Assembly (NCBI GenBank): GCA_029259715.1
Contig: JAJDEP010000005.1
Span: 372,001-436,000 of the forward strand
DNA from: Planctomycetota bacterium
GTDB lineage: Bacteria > Planctomycetota > B15-G4
Reading direction: 5' to 3'
DNA: 64,000 bases
The notes under the pieces: model-generated
Told to the model about the DNA's origin: nothing
The model's database searches: none
What the model saw: only the letters and a program-made list of their open reading frames with translations
Translations under genes and position numbers: made by a program
Part shown: in pieces, positions 29,174 to 41,179 of the stretch
Layout of the letters: each line of letters opens with the position of its first letter
How positions within the stretch are numbered: position 1 is the first letter of the stretch

Positions 29174-29647
29174 ATGGCTCGGCGCAAACCCACGGACGGT
29201 CCGAAGGTCGCGTGTGTCAACCGGCGGGCACGGCACGACTACACCATCGACGCCACTATCGAGGCCGGCCTCTCGCTCACCGGCGGGGAGGTCAAGGCCT
29301 TGCGAGAGGGGCGTGGGAATCTGACCGACGCCTTTGCCCGCATCGATCGGGGCCGCCCGGTCGTCCTCGACTTCGAGATCCAGCCTTACAGCAAGGACCA
29401 GACCGGCCACACCGTTCCGCGCCGCCCCCGAGCCCTGCTGTTGCACCGTGCAGAGATCCGCAAGCTCGTGATGAGGCTGCGCGAGCCCGGCAACACGCTG
29501 GTCCCGCTGAGGGTCTACTTCAAAGGGCCCTGGGCGAAGATCGAGCTCGGTCTGGCCAAGGGGCGGCGCAAGCAGGACAAGCGCCAGGCCCTGCGCGAAC
29601 GCGAGCACGAGCGAGAGATCTCGCGCGAGAGCCGCCGTCGGCACTGA
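29174..29647 (+). CDS. smpB: SsrA-binding protein SmpB
   Basis: A 157-residue protein, normal length. It binds the tRNA-like domain of tmRNA and brings it to stalled ribosomes. Signatures: NRRARHDYTIDATIEAGLSLTGGEVKALREGRGNL at the N-terminus (only in part conserved by residue) and the basic C-terminal tail KRQALREREHERE that forms a helix in the mRNA channel. The tmRNA gene follows 37 bases after the stop, the classic smpB-ssrA pairing. Confidence 0.97.
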   Translation: MARRKPTDGPKVACVNRRARHDYTIDATIEAGLSLTGGEVKALREGRGNLTDAFARIDRGRPVVLDFEIQPYSKDQTGHTVPRRPRALLLHRAEIRKLVMRLREPGNTLVPLRVYFKGPWAKIELGLAKGRRKQDKRQALREREHEREISRESRRRH

Positions 29648-29672
29648 CGTCCGCAAGGCGCGGTGCTAACAT
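29644..29672 (+). promoter_or_regulatory. Candidate promoter of the tmRNA gene
   Basis: CTGACG at 29644-29649 and TAACAT at 29667-29672 are 17 bases apart, each with 4/6 matches to sigma-70 consensus. The -10 ends 12 bases before the mature tmRNA 5' end (29685), leaving a short leader for RNase P to remove. It overlaps the smpB stop codon. Confidence 0.5.
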
Positions 29673-29684
29673 GGCGCGACATCC

Positions 29685-30039
29685 GGGGGCGACCAGGTTT
29701 CGACCGAGTGGCCGTCTTGCCGGGGTGGCGTGCCGAGGTCCCGGGAACCTCGCTAAACACCTGGAAAAACGATAGTTGCCAATAACAACTACGCAATGGC
29801 TGCCTGAATAAGGCATCCCGTTTCCGGAGTCCTTGCCTGCGGGGCTTCGGAAACGTCACTTGCAGGCTGGCCGACGTTGCCTCTGTCCGGGGCGGCCCGG
29901 TGAGATCAATCGGACTGGCCAAGCGGATGACCCTGTCGGCCGGGGCCCCGCACGGCGACAACTCATAGACCGACTACGCACGTAGATGCCTCGGTGAGGG
30001 CGCTTTGGGACGCGGGTTCGATTCCCGCCGCCTCCACCA
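29685..30039 (+). ncRNA. ssrA: Transfer-messenger RNA (tmRNA)
   Basis: About 355 nt, one-piece tmRNA. The 5' arm GGGGGCG pairs with CGCCTCC at 30029-30035 and contains a G3:U wobble, the alanine identity element; A36 and an encoded CCA follow. The 5' part carries the tmRNA signature GACCAGGTTTCGACCGAGTGG-like segment, and the 3' part the T-arm with GGGTTCGATTCCC. The resume codon is GCC at 29778, giving the tag peptide ANNNYAMAA (stop 29805-29807). With the charged Ala added, the tag is AANNNYAMAA, ending in the YAxAA-type degron recognised by ClpXP. SmpB is encoded just upstream. Confidence 0.97.
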
Positions 30040-30132
30040 CCGTTTGGATTCTGCAGAGACCGGTCCCATCGAGGTGGGCAGGACGAGTCGGTATGATGCG
30101 CCCCCGTCTCCGTGCCCCCCCCGAGTCGATCC

Positions 30133-30993
30133 ATGCGACTTCAGGTCGTGACTCTCTTCCTCGCGCTGGTCTCGCTGACGGGCTGCCTCGGCGGGACGGG
30201 GGCCGCCCGCGCGGACGCCCTGACCATCCATGCCGACTGGTCGAGCGGTGTCGTGGCCGAGGACTCGCTCGAGCGCATGCGCGACGCCATCGCAACCCTG
30301 GGCGGGTCCGGAGCGGACAACTACCGGGCGATGATCGCCCTGTGCCGCCTCTCGGTGGGCAGCCCCAGCGAGTTGGTCCGCGCTGACGCTCTCCGAGCGG
30401 CCTGGGAGGTCGGTGCACGCATGCCGTCCGAGCCGTACCGCGTGGACCCCGTCGACCACGAGATCTTCAACCAACGAGCCCAGCGCCTGGACGAGTTGCT
30501 CGAACAGAACCCCGGCGCGCTGGATGCTCCGAGTCCCGAGCTGATCGAACTCGTCGACTGGGTCGGCAGCTTCCGATTCCCGCCGGGACGCCTGTTGCTG
30601 GCGCTCGATCTGGCCGATGCCGTCACCAGCCGCGCCCTCGCCCATGACGGGACCGTCGTGGGTGCGGCATTCGATGGGCACGCGGCAGCAAGCCTGCGCC
30701 ACGCCCTGGCGCTCGCGACGCTGCACGCCGCGGGGGACAGTGCCCCGATCGTCCGTGAAGAGGCGGCCACCGCAGCGCGGCACCTGCCCCTCGAGGCCGC
30801 CCACCTGCTCCTGGCGGCCATCGTCACCCGTGAAACCGACGGCCAGGTGCTCTTCCGCGGTCTCGACTCCCTCGAGACGATCCTGTCGCAGCTGGCGCCG
30901 CAGGATGCCCAGCGCCTGCTCTCGCCCCTCATGGACGACCTCGACGTGGCCGTCCGGCAACGCGCGCGCGAACTGGCGCAGCGGATCTCCTGA
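30133..30993 (+). CDS. Putative lipoprotein of unknown function
   Basis: A 286-residue protein from ATG 30133, chosen because it opens a signal peptide with a perfect lipobox LTGC (Cys18). The mature part is largely helical, with HEAT-like stretches near the C-terminus (VREEAATAARHLPLEAAHLLLAAI, LMDDLDVAVRQRARELAQRI). No catalytic motif is visible. It is followed after 22 bases by the DUF366 gene, then a flippase-like gene, suggesting a small envelope operon. I do not recognise the family. Confidence 0.7.
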   Translation: MRLQVVTLFLALVSLTGCLGGTGAARADALTIHADWSSGVVAEDSLERMRDAIATLGGSGADNYRAMIALCRLSVGSPSELVRADALRAAWEVGARMPSEPYRVDPVDHEIFNQRAQRLDELLEQNPGALDAPSPELIELVDWVGSFRFPPGRLLLALDLADAVTSRALAHDGTVVGAAFDGHAAASLRHALALATLHAAGDSAPIVREEAATAARHLPLEAAHLLLAAIVTRETDGQVLFRGLDSLETILSQLAPQDAQRLLSPLMDDLDVAVRQRARELAQRIS

Positions 30994-31015
30994 GCAAGGC
31001 ACGTCCGCGGTGACC

Positions 31016-31582
31016 ATGGACATCGCGCTGCTCGACGCCGAAATCCGGTACGACGGGACCCAGCTCTCGACGGCCTTCGTCGATGCCCACGCGGATCCCG
31101 GCGGGGCCGCGCCCCGCGACGTGGTGCTGCTGTTCCGCGGCGAGGCGGACGTCTCGCCGGAGCACATGGTCGACCTCGAGGACGCCGAAGCCGGCCTGGA
31201 GATCTACAGCCCCCACATGGCCCATGCCATCGTGGAGCACCGGGGGCTCGGATTGGCCGAGGGGGTCTGGCGGCAGCGGCTGTTCATGCGCCTCGCAGCC
31301 GATTGGATCACCGGGCGGGCGGGGGTCCATATCGATGTGCGCGGGGATGACCTGTACGTCGGCGCAGGAAAGCTGTCGGTATCCATAGCGACGACCTCGC
31401 CCCGATCGGTTTTGATGCACATCGGTGTGAACATCGAGACCGAGGGGGCACCCGTGCAGGCGGCGGGGCTGAGGGACCTTCACATTCGCTCTGAGGACTA
31501 CCTGCGTGCCATCGGGACTGCCTACCGTGACGAGGTGGCGTCGGTGACACGGGCCGTGGGCAAGGTGAGACCGGTGGCATGA
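31016..31582 (+). CDS. DUF366 family protein
   Basis: A 188-residue soluble protein of normal DUF366 length. The alignment signature is clear by eye: RYDGTQLS near the N-terminus, RGEADVSPEHMVDLEDAEAG, GDDLYVGAGKLSVSIATTSPRS and an HIGVNIETEG segment. The family occurs in archaea and thermophilic bacteria and has no established function. ATG 31016 is chosen over GTG 31010. The stop overlaps the start of the next gene (ATGA), so it is coupled to a membrane flippase-like protein. Confidence 0.8.
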   Translation: MDIALLDAEIRYDGTQLSTAFVDAHADPGGAAPRDVVLLFRGEADVSPEHMVDLEDAEAGLEIYSPHMAHAIVEHRGLGLAEGVWRQRLFMRLAADWITGRAGVHIDVRGDDLYVGAGKLSVSIATTSPRSVLMHIGVNIETEGAPVQAAGLRDLHIRSEDYLRAIGTAYRDEVASVTRAVGKVRPVA

Positions 31583-32673
31583 GCCGCTCGCGCAAGACTC
31601 TCTTCAATGTCCTGCGGCTGGTGCTGGCCGCAGCGATGGTCTGGTGGGTGGTGAACCAGGTCGGCTGGGACAACCTCGTCGACACGCTCACGCGCATCGA
31701 CCTGTCCGACTGGGTCCTGGGTTTCGTGACCATGTTCGGGGCCTACTGCATCTCGATGGTGCGCTGGCGCATGCTCATGCACTCCGTCGGCATCGAGGCC
31801 TCGCGGTGGGTGGCCTTCCGCCTCGGCTTCATCGGGGCCTTCTTCAACAACGTGGTGCCCGGACTCACGGGCGGCGACTTGGTGAAGGCGCTGTACGTCG
31901 CTCGGGACTATCCCGACCAGAGGGCGGACGCGGTGCTCACGGTGGTCGTCGACCGCATCGTCGGCATCGTTGCTCTGGCGCTCATCGCCGCGGTCGTGAT
32001 CCCGTTCGACTTCGACTCCTATCACGAGGCCGCTCTAGGCATCTACGGCTTTCTCGCCGTGGCTCTGCTGGGTGCTTGTGCGGTGCTCTCGCGACGCGTC
32101 AAGGCGAAGCTCAGGAGCATGCTCGCGGCCTTGAGACGCAAGCCGAAGTCGTCCGAGTCGGGCCCATCGCTCCTCTCGAAGCTCGATGCAGCCGTGTCCA
32201 CCTACCGCGCCCGGCTCGGAGTCTTGTGGAAAGCGCTCTTCCTGAGCATCGGCGTCCACTTGCTGATCATCATCTCCATCTCGTTCTTTGGCGCCGGCAT
32301 CGCCAAGGGCAACATCGCGTCGACGCCGCCAGGATCGGTGGAACCGGCGGTGATGGCGAGTTACGAGTTCCTGCGGGAGCTCGGACTGTCCGCACACTGC
32401 TCCATCGTCCCGATCATCATGATCATCTCGGCCATACCCATCGCACCCGCCGGGTGGGGGATCGGGGAGATGGCCTTCCAGCGCTTCTACGGCAACATCG
32501 GCATGTCGGTGGAACTGGCGGTGAGCCTGTCCTTCACCTATCGTCTCTCGGCCATGTTGCTCTCCCTGCTCGGGGCGGTGTTCCTGCTGCTCGATCGCGA
32601 GAGGGTGATGACCGCCGCACACTCATCGGCGGACGGCGAGGACGGCTCGGACACGCCCGATCCGCCCGCCTGA
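31579..32673 (+). CDS. Flippase-like / LPG synthase transmembrane-type protein (UPF0104)
   Basis: A 364-residue membrane protein with about seven or eight hydrophobic segments. GFIGAFFNNVVPGLTGGDLVKALYVARDYP is the loop typical of the lysylphosphatidylglycerol synthase transmembrane/flippase family, and a second conserved patch reads PIAPAGWGIGEMAFQRFYG. No soluble aminoacyl-transferase domain is attached, so it is the stand-alone form thought to move lipids or glycolipids. Coupled by ATGA to DUF366. Substrate unknown. Confidence 0.85.
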   Translation: MSRSRKTLFNVLRLVLAAAMVWWVVNQVGWDNLVDTLTRIDLSDWVLGFVTMFGAYCISMVRWRMLMHSVGIEASRWVAFRLGFIGAFFNNVVPGLTGGDLVKALYVARDYPDQRADAVLTVVVDRIVGIVALALIAAVVIPFDFDSYHEAALGIYGFLAVALLGACAVLSRRVKAKLRSMLAALRRKPKSSESGPSLLSKLDAAVSTYRARLGVLWKALFLSIGVHLLIIISISFFGAGIAKGNIASTPPGSVEPAVMASYEFLRELGLSAHCSIVPIIMIISAIPIAPAGWGIGEMAFQRFYGNIGMSVELAVSLSFTYRLSAMLLSLLGAVFLLLDRERVMTAAHSSADGEDGSDTPDPPA

Positions 32674-32748
32674 GCTCGGGGCCCGACGGCTCGCGCCCCG
32701 ACGTTTCCCGCCCCGCGCCATTCCCGATTCGCCACACCGGAGTTCGCC

Positions 32749-33651
32749 ATGTCCCTGCTCGTCGTCGGTTCCGTCGCTTTCGACAGCGTCGAGACGCCCT
32801 TCGGGAAAGCGGACCGCGTGCTGGGCGGTTCGGCCACTTTCTTCGCCTATGCCGCGAGCTACTTCGTCGGTCCGCGGCTGATGGGCATCGTCGGCGCCGA
32901 CTTCCCTGAGAAGTTCCTGCAGGGGTTCCGCGACCGGGACATCGACATCTCCGGTCTGCAGGTCGACCCCGAGGGCAAGACGTTCCACTGGACCGGGCGT
33001 TACGAAGGCGACATGAACGAGGCCCAGACCCTGGGCGTGTCGTTGAACGTGCTGGGCGACTACGAGGCCTCGGTGCCCGACTCCTACAAGGACAGCGAGT
33101 ACGTCTTCCTCGCCAACGACCACCCGCGCACACAACTGCAGGTCATGCGCTCGGTTTCCGGCAAGCCATTCGTCATGGCGGACACGCGCGACTTCTGGAT
33201 CAGCGAGGAGCCGGACGCCCTGGGCGAGGTCATGTCTGAGGTGGACGGCATGGTCATGAACGACAGTGAGGCCCGGCTGCTCACCGGCGAAGAGAGCATC
33301 ATCCGCGCCGGCAAGGCCGTGATGGAGCGCGGGCCGCGTTACGTCATCATCAAGAAGGGCGAGCACGGCGCGATCCTCTTCGGCAACGAAGGCATCTTCG
33401 CGCTCCCGGCCTACCCGCTCGAGGAGGTCCACGACCCCACCGGGGCGGGCGACTCGTTCGCCGGCGGGCTGATGGGCTACCTGGCCTCGACGGGCAAGAC
33501 GTCGCTCCAAGGGATCATGCGCGGCATGACCTACGGCACCGTCGCCGCTTCCGTGGCGGTGGAGGGGTTCTCCGTCGACCCGTTCGCCCATTGCGACAAG
33601 GACCGCTTCCACGAGCGCCACGACGCCTTCATCCGGGCGATCTCCTTCTGA
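32749..33651 (+). CDS. PfkB-family carbohydrate/nucleoside kinase
   Basis: A 300-residue ribokinase-fold enzyme of normal length. VLGGSATFFAYAASYF at about residues 23-38 corresponds to PfkB signature 1. The C-terminal signature with catalytic Asp reads DPTGAGDSFAGGLMGY near residues 225-240, and MNDSEARLLTG is the conserved NxxE-like Mg/phosphate segment. The substrate could be a sugar or adenosine; the relaxed N-terminal region (FGKADRVLGGSATF) resembles adenosine/sugar kinases of other high-GC bacteria. It stands alone 75 bases after the flippase gene. Confidence 0.9.
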   Translation: MSLLVVGSVAFDSVETPFGKADRVLGGSATFFAYAASYFVGPRLMGIVGADFPEKFLQGFRDRDIDISGLQVDPEGKTFHWTGRYEGDMNEAQTLGVSLNVLGDYEASVPDSYKDSEYVFLANDHPRTQLQVMRSVSGKPFVMADTRDFWISEEPDALGEVMSEVDGMVMNDSEARLLTGEESIIRAGKAVMERGPRYVIIKKGEHGAILFGNEGIFALPAYPLEEVHDPTGAGDSFAGGLMGYLASTGKTSLQGIMRGMTYGTVAASVAVEGFSVDPFAHCDKDRFHERHDAFIRAISF

Positions 33652-33785
33652 CCGTGGTGCGCGGGCCGCGTAACGGCGGTCAGAGCGCCCCGACAGTCAC
33701 CCCAGGCGAGGCTCGGAGGCCCAGTTCCGCCCCGGCCTCGTGAGGAATCTTCGAAATCGGGGCTGGATCCCGCCGTCGGGGATGT

Positions 33786-33795
33786 TAAGGAGGTG
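33786..33795 (+). promoter_or_regulatory. Perfect Shine-Dalgarno sequence of the ORF ahead of recA
   Basis: TAAGGAGGTG is fully complementary to the 3' end of typical bacterial 16S rRNA. It ends in a region eight bases ahead (counted from GGAGG) of an ATG at 33802. It is by far the strongest ribosome binding site I see in the window, where most genes have weak or overlapping starts. Confidence 0.6.
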
Positions 33796-33801
33796 TTAGG
33801 T

Positions 33802-33903
33802 ATGGCGGGCGGGAGAGGCTCGTGGCCATGCCTGCGATGGCCGAGCGGCCCGACCGGGGACCCTGATCCCCGCCGGAATCCTCGGTCGTCGTCAAGAATG
33901 TGA
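33802..33903 (+). CDS. Small ORF (33 residues), possible recA leader peptide
   Basis: ATG 33802 to TGA 33903 encodes 33 residues, rich in Arg, Pro, Ser, Gly with two Trp and one Cys; it starts MAGGRGSWPCLRW. Its only strong evidence is the perfect Shine-Dalgarno sequence at ideal spacing. It ends 33 bases before the recA ATG, which has its own weaker AGGAG. It could be a translated leader peptide, a small protein, or a chance ORF behind a purine-rich stretch. It fills part of the 285-base recA upstream region, in which I see no other gene. Confidence 0.35.
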   Translation: MAGGRGSWPCLRWPSGPTGDPDPRRNPRSSSRM

Positions 33904-33936
33904 CCCGGACGGACCCATACCCAGGAGCGAGACTCG

Positions 33937-35109
33937 ATGGCTTTTTCATCCGCGACATCACGAGGCGGCCGAGGCAGCAAGGACGGCAAGAAGACCGGCG
34001 CGCAGCGTGACGCCGACACGAACGGGCGCGGGCCGGGCTCGGGGAAGGCGGGGGGCGGATCCCAGGCCGACATCGAGGTCACCCTGGCCCAGATCGAGAA
34101 GCAGTTCGGCAAGGGCGCGATCATGCGCCTCGGCGATCGGCCCGAGGAGGTCATCGAGGGCATCAGCACCGGATCGATCTCGCTCGACATCGGCCTGGGC
34201 GGCGCGGGCCTGCCCCGCGGCCGCGTCGTGGAGATCTTCGGCCCCGAGTCCTCGGGTAAGACCACGCTGACGCTGCACGTCATCGCCAGCGCTCAGAAGG
34301 CCGGCGGCTCGTGCGCCTTCATCGACGCCGAGCACGCCCTCGACCCCACCTATGCGGCCAAGCTGGGCGTGGACAGCGACAACCTGATCCTGTCCCAGCC
34401 GGACAGCGGCGAGCAGGCCCTCGAGATCTGCGAGATGCTCGTGCGCAGTAACGCGTTCTCGGTGGTCGTGGTGGATTCGGTGGCAGCCCTGGTGCCCCGG
34501 GCCGAGCTCGAAGGCGAAATGGGGGACAGCCACGTCGGCCTGCAAGCGCGCCTCATGTCCCAGGCGCTCCGCAAGCTCACCGGCGCCATCTCCCGTGGCA
34601 AGACCTGCGTGATCTTCATCAACCAGATCCGCGAGAAGATCGGTGTCTTCTTCGGAAGCCCCGAGACGACAACGGGTGGCCGGGCGCTGAAATTCTACTC
34701 GTCCGTGCGTCTCGACATCCGGCGCATCGGCGCCATCAAGATGGGCGAGGAGGCCATCGGTAACCGGACGCGCGTCACGGTGGTGAAGAACAAGATGGCC
34801 CCGCCGTTCCGCAAGGCCGAGTTCGACATCCTGTTCAACCGAGGCATCTCCTTCGAAGGCGATGTCCTCGATCTGGGCGTCGAACACAACGTCGTGGCGA
34901 AGTCCGGCACGTGGCTGAGCTACGGGGACGTCCGGTTGGGACAGGGTCGCGAGAAGGCTCGGGACTTCCTCGCGGAGAACGTCGACATCCTGCGCGAGAT
35001 CGAGGGCAAGGTGCGGATGGCGATGGTCCCGGCGGCACCCCGTCCGAGTCAGCGCCCGGCGGACGCCGGACCGACGAGTCCTCCGGTGCCGCGTAGTAAG
35101 CAGGCCTGA
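33937..35109 (+). CDS. recA: Recombinase RecA with N-terminal extension
   Basis: A 390-residue RecA. The core is canonical: [12 protein letters not shown], Walker A GPESSGKT at residues 102-109, [10 protein letters not shown], Walker [13 protein letters not shown], loop L1 with [20 protein letters not shown], and L2 [11 protein letters not shown]. In E. coli the Walker A lies at residues 66-73, so this protein has an extra N-terminal segment of about 36 residues, rich in Gly, Lys, Arg, Ser and Asp. The start is supported by AGGAG nine bases upstream. A shorter start within the extension lacks a good ribosome binding site. The C-terminus is short, basic/Pro-rich rather than acidic. Confidence 0.97.
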   Translation: MAFSSATSRGGRGSKDGKKTGAQRDADTNGRGPGSGKAGGGSQADIEVTLAQIEKQFGKGAIMRLGDRPEEVIEGISTGSISLDIGLGGAGLPRGRVVEIFGPESSGKTTLTLHVIASAQKAGGSCAFIDAEHALDPTYAAKLGVDSDNLILSQPDSGEQALEICEMLVRSNAFSVVVVDSVAALVPRAELEGEMGDSHVGLQARLMSQALRKLTGAISRGKTCVIFINQIREKIGVFFGSPETTTGGRALKFYSSVRLDIRRIGAIKMGEEAIGNRTRVTVVKNKMAPPFRKAEFDILFNRGISFEGDVLDLGVEHNVVAKSGTWLSYGDVRLGQGREKARDFLAENVDILREIEGKVRMAMVPAAPRPSQRPADAGPTSPPVPRSKQA

Positions 35110-35207
35110 CGCGAGACCGCTTGCCGCCGGATCCACGGGGGCTGCTGGACCCACTGGGGCTGGACCGCCTGGCGTTGAGCGACGGTCAGGCTTGGTGAGA
35201 GGATTTC

Positions 35208-35238
35208 GGGCCCCAGGGTGCGCTATACCCTGGGGCCC
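35208..35238 (+). terminator. Strong hairpin between recA and alaS
   Basis: GGGCCCCAGGGT at 35208-35219 and its exact reverse complement at 35227-35238 form a perfect 12-bp stem with a 7-base loop. No T-tract follows, so it is either a GC-rich intrinsic-like terminator for recA or a 5' UTR structure of alaS, whose start codon lies 36 bases downstream. Confidence 0.55.
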
Positions 35239-35273
35239 GAGTCCGTTCCGAGCCCCCGGTGCCGAAGAGCCTG

Positions 35274-37931
<2,658 letters not shown>

Positions 37932-37935
37932 GGGG

Positions 37936-37964
37936 TTTTCCCGCCCTTGCGGTCCCGGTACAGT
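37936..37964 (+). promoter_or_regulatory. Candidate promoter of the rpmF-plsX-fab operon
   Basis: TTTTCC at 37936-37941 and TACAGT at 37959-37964 are 17 bases apart. The -10 matches 4/6 of consensus, the -35 is weak. It lies in the 113-base gap between alaS and rpmF, the only sizeable gap ahead of this operon. Confidence 0.3.
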
Positions 37965-38044
37965 AGGCCGCTTGGGCTCTGGCTGGAGAAAGGGCCCGTT
38001 CGGGACCATCCCCGCCACACCAAGACCTCGAGGAAGCAGATTCC

Positions 38045-38224
38045 ATGGCCGTCCCCAAGCGCAAGACGTCCAAGGCCCGCAAGCGCAAGCGCAGGTCACA
38101 CCTGGCCCTCGAGATGCCCGCTCTGTCCACCTGCGAGCGCTGCGGCACCGTGAAGGTCCCGCACGCCGCCTGTGAGAACTGCGGACATTACCGCGGTCGC
38201 GACGTCCTCGGCCTCGACGCCTGA
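38045..38224 (+). CDS. rpmF: 50S ribosomal protein L32
   Basis: A 59-residue protein with the typical L32 layout: MAVPKRKTSKARKRKRRSHL basic N-terminus, then a zinc-ribbon with CERCG and CENCGHYRGRDVL (CxxC...CxxC). It binds 23S rRNA in the large subunit. plsX begins 29 bases downstream; rpmF-plsX-fab is a widely conserved order linking ribosome and lipid synthesis. Confidence 0.97.
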   Translation: MAVPKRKTSKARKRKRRSHLALEMPALSTCERCGTVKVPHAACENCGHYRGRDVLGLDA

Positions 38225-38253
38225 CCGCCCCCGACCCCCGGGAGCTTCAGCCC

Positions 38254-39248
38254 GTGAGAGTGGCCGTTGATGCGATGGGCGGTGACGACGCTCCGGCGTG
38301 CGTCGTCGAGGGCGCCCGACTCGCCATCGAAGGCGGCATCCTCCCGAGTGAGGCGTTGCTGCTCGTCGGTCAACGCGAGGTCATCGAGCCCATGCTCGAT
38401 GACCAAGAGGTGCAGGGTGTCGAGGTCATCGATGCCCGCGAAGTCGTGGCCATGGACGAGTCGCCGGCAGCGGCGATCCGCACGAAAAAGGACTCGTCGA
38501 TCGCCCGCGGCATGAAGGCCGTCGCGAGCGGCGAAGCACAGGCCTTCGTCTCCGCCGGCAACACCGGCGCCGTCGTCGCGGCGGCGTCGCTGATCCTCGG
38601 CCGCCTCCCCGGGGTCTCCCGCCCGGGTATCGCTGTGCCCGTTCCGACCCGCAGCGGGCCGTGCGTGGTCATCGACGTGGGCGCCAACATCTTCTGCAAG
38701 CCGGTCCACATGCTGCAGTACGCCGTGATGGCCAGCGTCTATGCGTCGGCCACCCTTGGGCACCAGGAACCCCGGGTCGGCCTGCTGAACATCGGCGAGG
38801 AAGAGGGCAAGGGTAATCCGCTGATCCAGGAGGTCCATGGGCTGCTCCAGCAGGCCCCGCTCAAGTACGCGGGATTCATCGAGGGGCAGGACATCATGAG
38901 CGGCACGGTGGACGTGGTCGTCTGTGAGGGCTTCGTCGGCAATGTGATCCTGAAGGTGACCGAGGGGCTCAGCGGCTTCATGCGCCACCAGATCTATTCG
39001 GCCTTCGAAGCACACCCGCCGCGACCCGATGTGGGTCAGGCCATCGGCGATGCGTTTCGTAGCCTCGACTACGCGGAGTACGGTGGCGCGCCCTTGCTGG
39101 GTGTCGCGGCCCCCGTCCTTATCGGACACGGACGATCCTCGGGGCACGCCATCATGAACATGCTCAAAGCCGCAGTCGCGTCCGTGAAGCACAACATGAA
39201 CCAGAACATCACCGACCTGCTCGAATCCATCGAGGCGAACGCCGAGTC

Positions 39249-39252
<4 letters not shown>
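38254..39252 (+). CDS. plsX: Phosphate acyltransferase PlsX
   Basis: A 332-residue enzyme, normal length. It makes acyl-phosphate from acyl-ACP for phospholipid synthesis. Signatures: VAVDAMGGDDAP at the N-terminus, FVSAGNTGAVVAAA, GRLPGVSRPGIAVPVPT, LLNIGEEEGKGN, and ISIMSGTVDVVVCEGFVGNVILK-like central block. GTG 38254 with GGGAG about ten bases upstream. Coupled to fabH by ATGA. Confidence 0.96.
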
Positions 39253-40231
<979 letters not shown>

Positions 40232-40235
<4 letters not shown>

Positions 40236-41179
40236 GCGCCGCGATCCTCTTCCCCGGCCAGGGCGCTCAGGCCCTGGGCATGGGCCTCGACATCGCGGAG
40301 GCCGAGCCGGCCGCGGCTGCCGTGTTCGAGCGCGCCACCGGTGTTCTCGGCCGTGACCTGCGCGCGGTCATCGGCGGTGACGACGCCGCGGCCCTCGACC
40401 GCACCGACACCTGCCAGCCCGCCATCCTGGTGACGTCACTGGCGGTCATGGCCGCCCTGGAGGCCCGCGGCCACGTCGATGCCGCCGCCGTCGATCGGGT
40501 CGCCGGATTGAGCCTGGGCGAGTACTCGGCACTCACGTGGGCCGGCGCCCTGGACTTCGACGAGGCCCTCACCGTCGTGCGCATCCGCGGCATGGCCATG
40601 CAAGCCGCGTCGGAAGAGAGCGCGAGCGGCATGCTCTCGCTGGTGGGCGCCGACGAAGACGCCGCGCAGGCCCTGTGCGCTGCGGCCCGTGGTGACGACG
40701 TGCTGGTCGTGGCGAATCTCCTGGCGCCGGGGCAGGTGGCCATCGCCGGTACCACGGTGGCGCTCGACCGCGCCGAGGCCATGCTGAAGCAGCACGGGAT
40801 CCGCAAGGGCGTGCGCCTCAGCGTTGCCGGCGCCTTCCACTCGCCGTGCATGGCGTCGGCCTCCGCCGCCCTCGCGGCGGCGCTCGATGCGGCGCCCATC
40901 CAGGCACCACGCGTCCCGGTCATCATGAATGTCTCGGGAGAGCCGACGGACGACCCCGACACGATCCGCGAACTGTTGAAGGCTCAGGTGACGTCGCCCG
41001 TCCTCTGGCAGCGCTCCATGGAGGCCATGCTGGCGTCCGGCGTGAAGCGCTTCCTCGAGCCGGCGCCGGGCAAGCAGCTGACGAACATGTTGCGGCGCTA
41101 CGAGGCCGAGACGGCCGCGACCACTTGCATGAACACGGAGGCCCTGGCGGCGCTGTCGCCCTGGCCGGGAGACGAATGA
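40232..41179 (+). CDS. fabD: Malonyl-CoA:ACP transacylase
   Basis: A 315-residue transacylase. It loads malonyl onto ACP. FPGQGAQALGMG opens the domain, the nucleophile is Ser94 in AGLSLGEYSAL (Leu replaces the usual His two residues before it), and His203 is in AGAFHSP. GTG 40232 overlaps the fabH stop (GTGA). The stop overlaps fabG. Confidence 0.95.
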
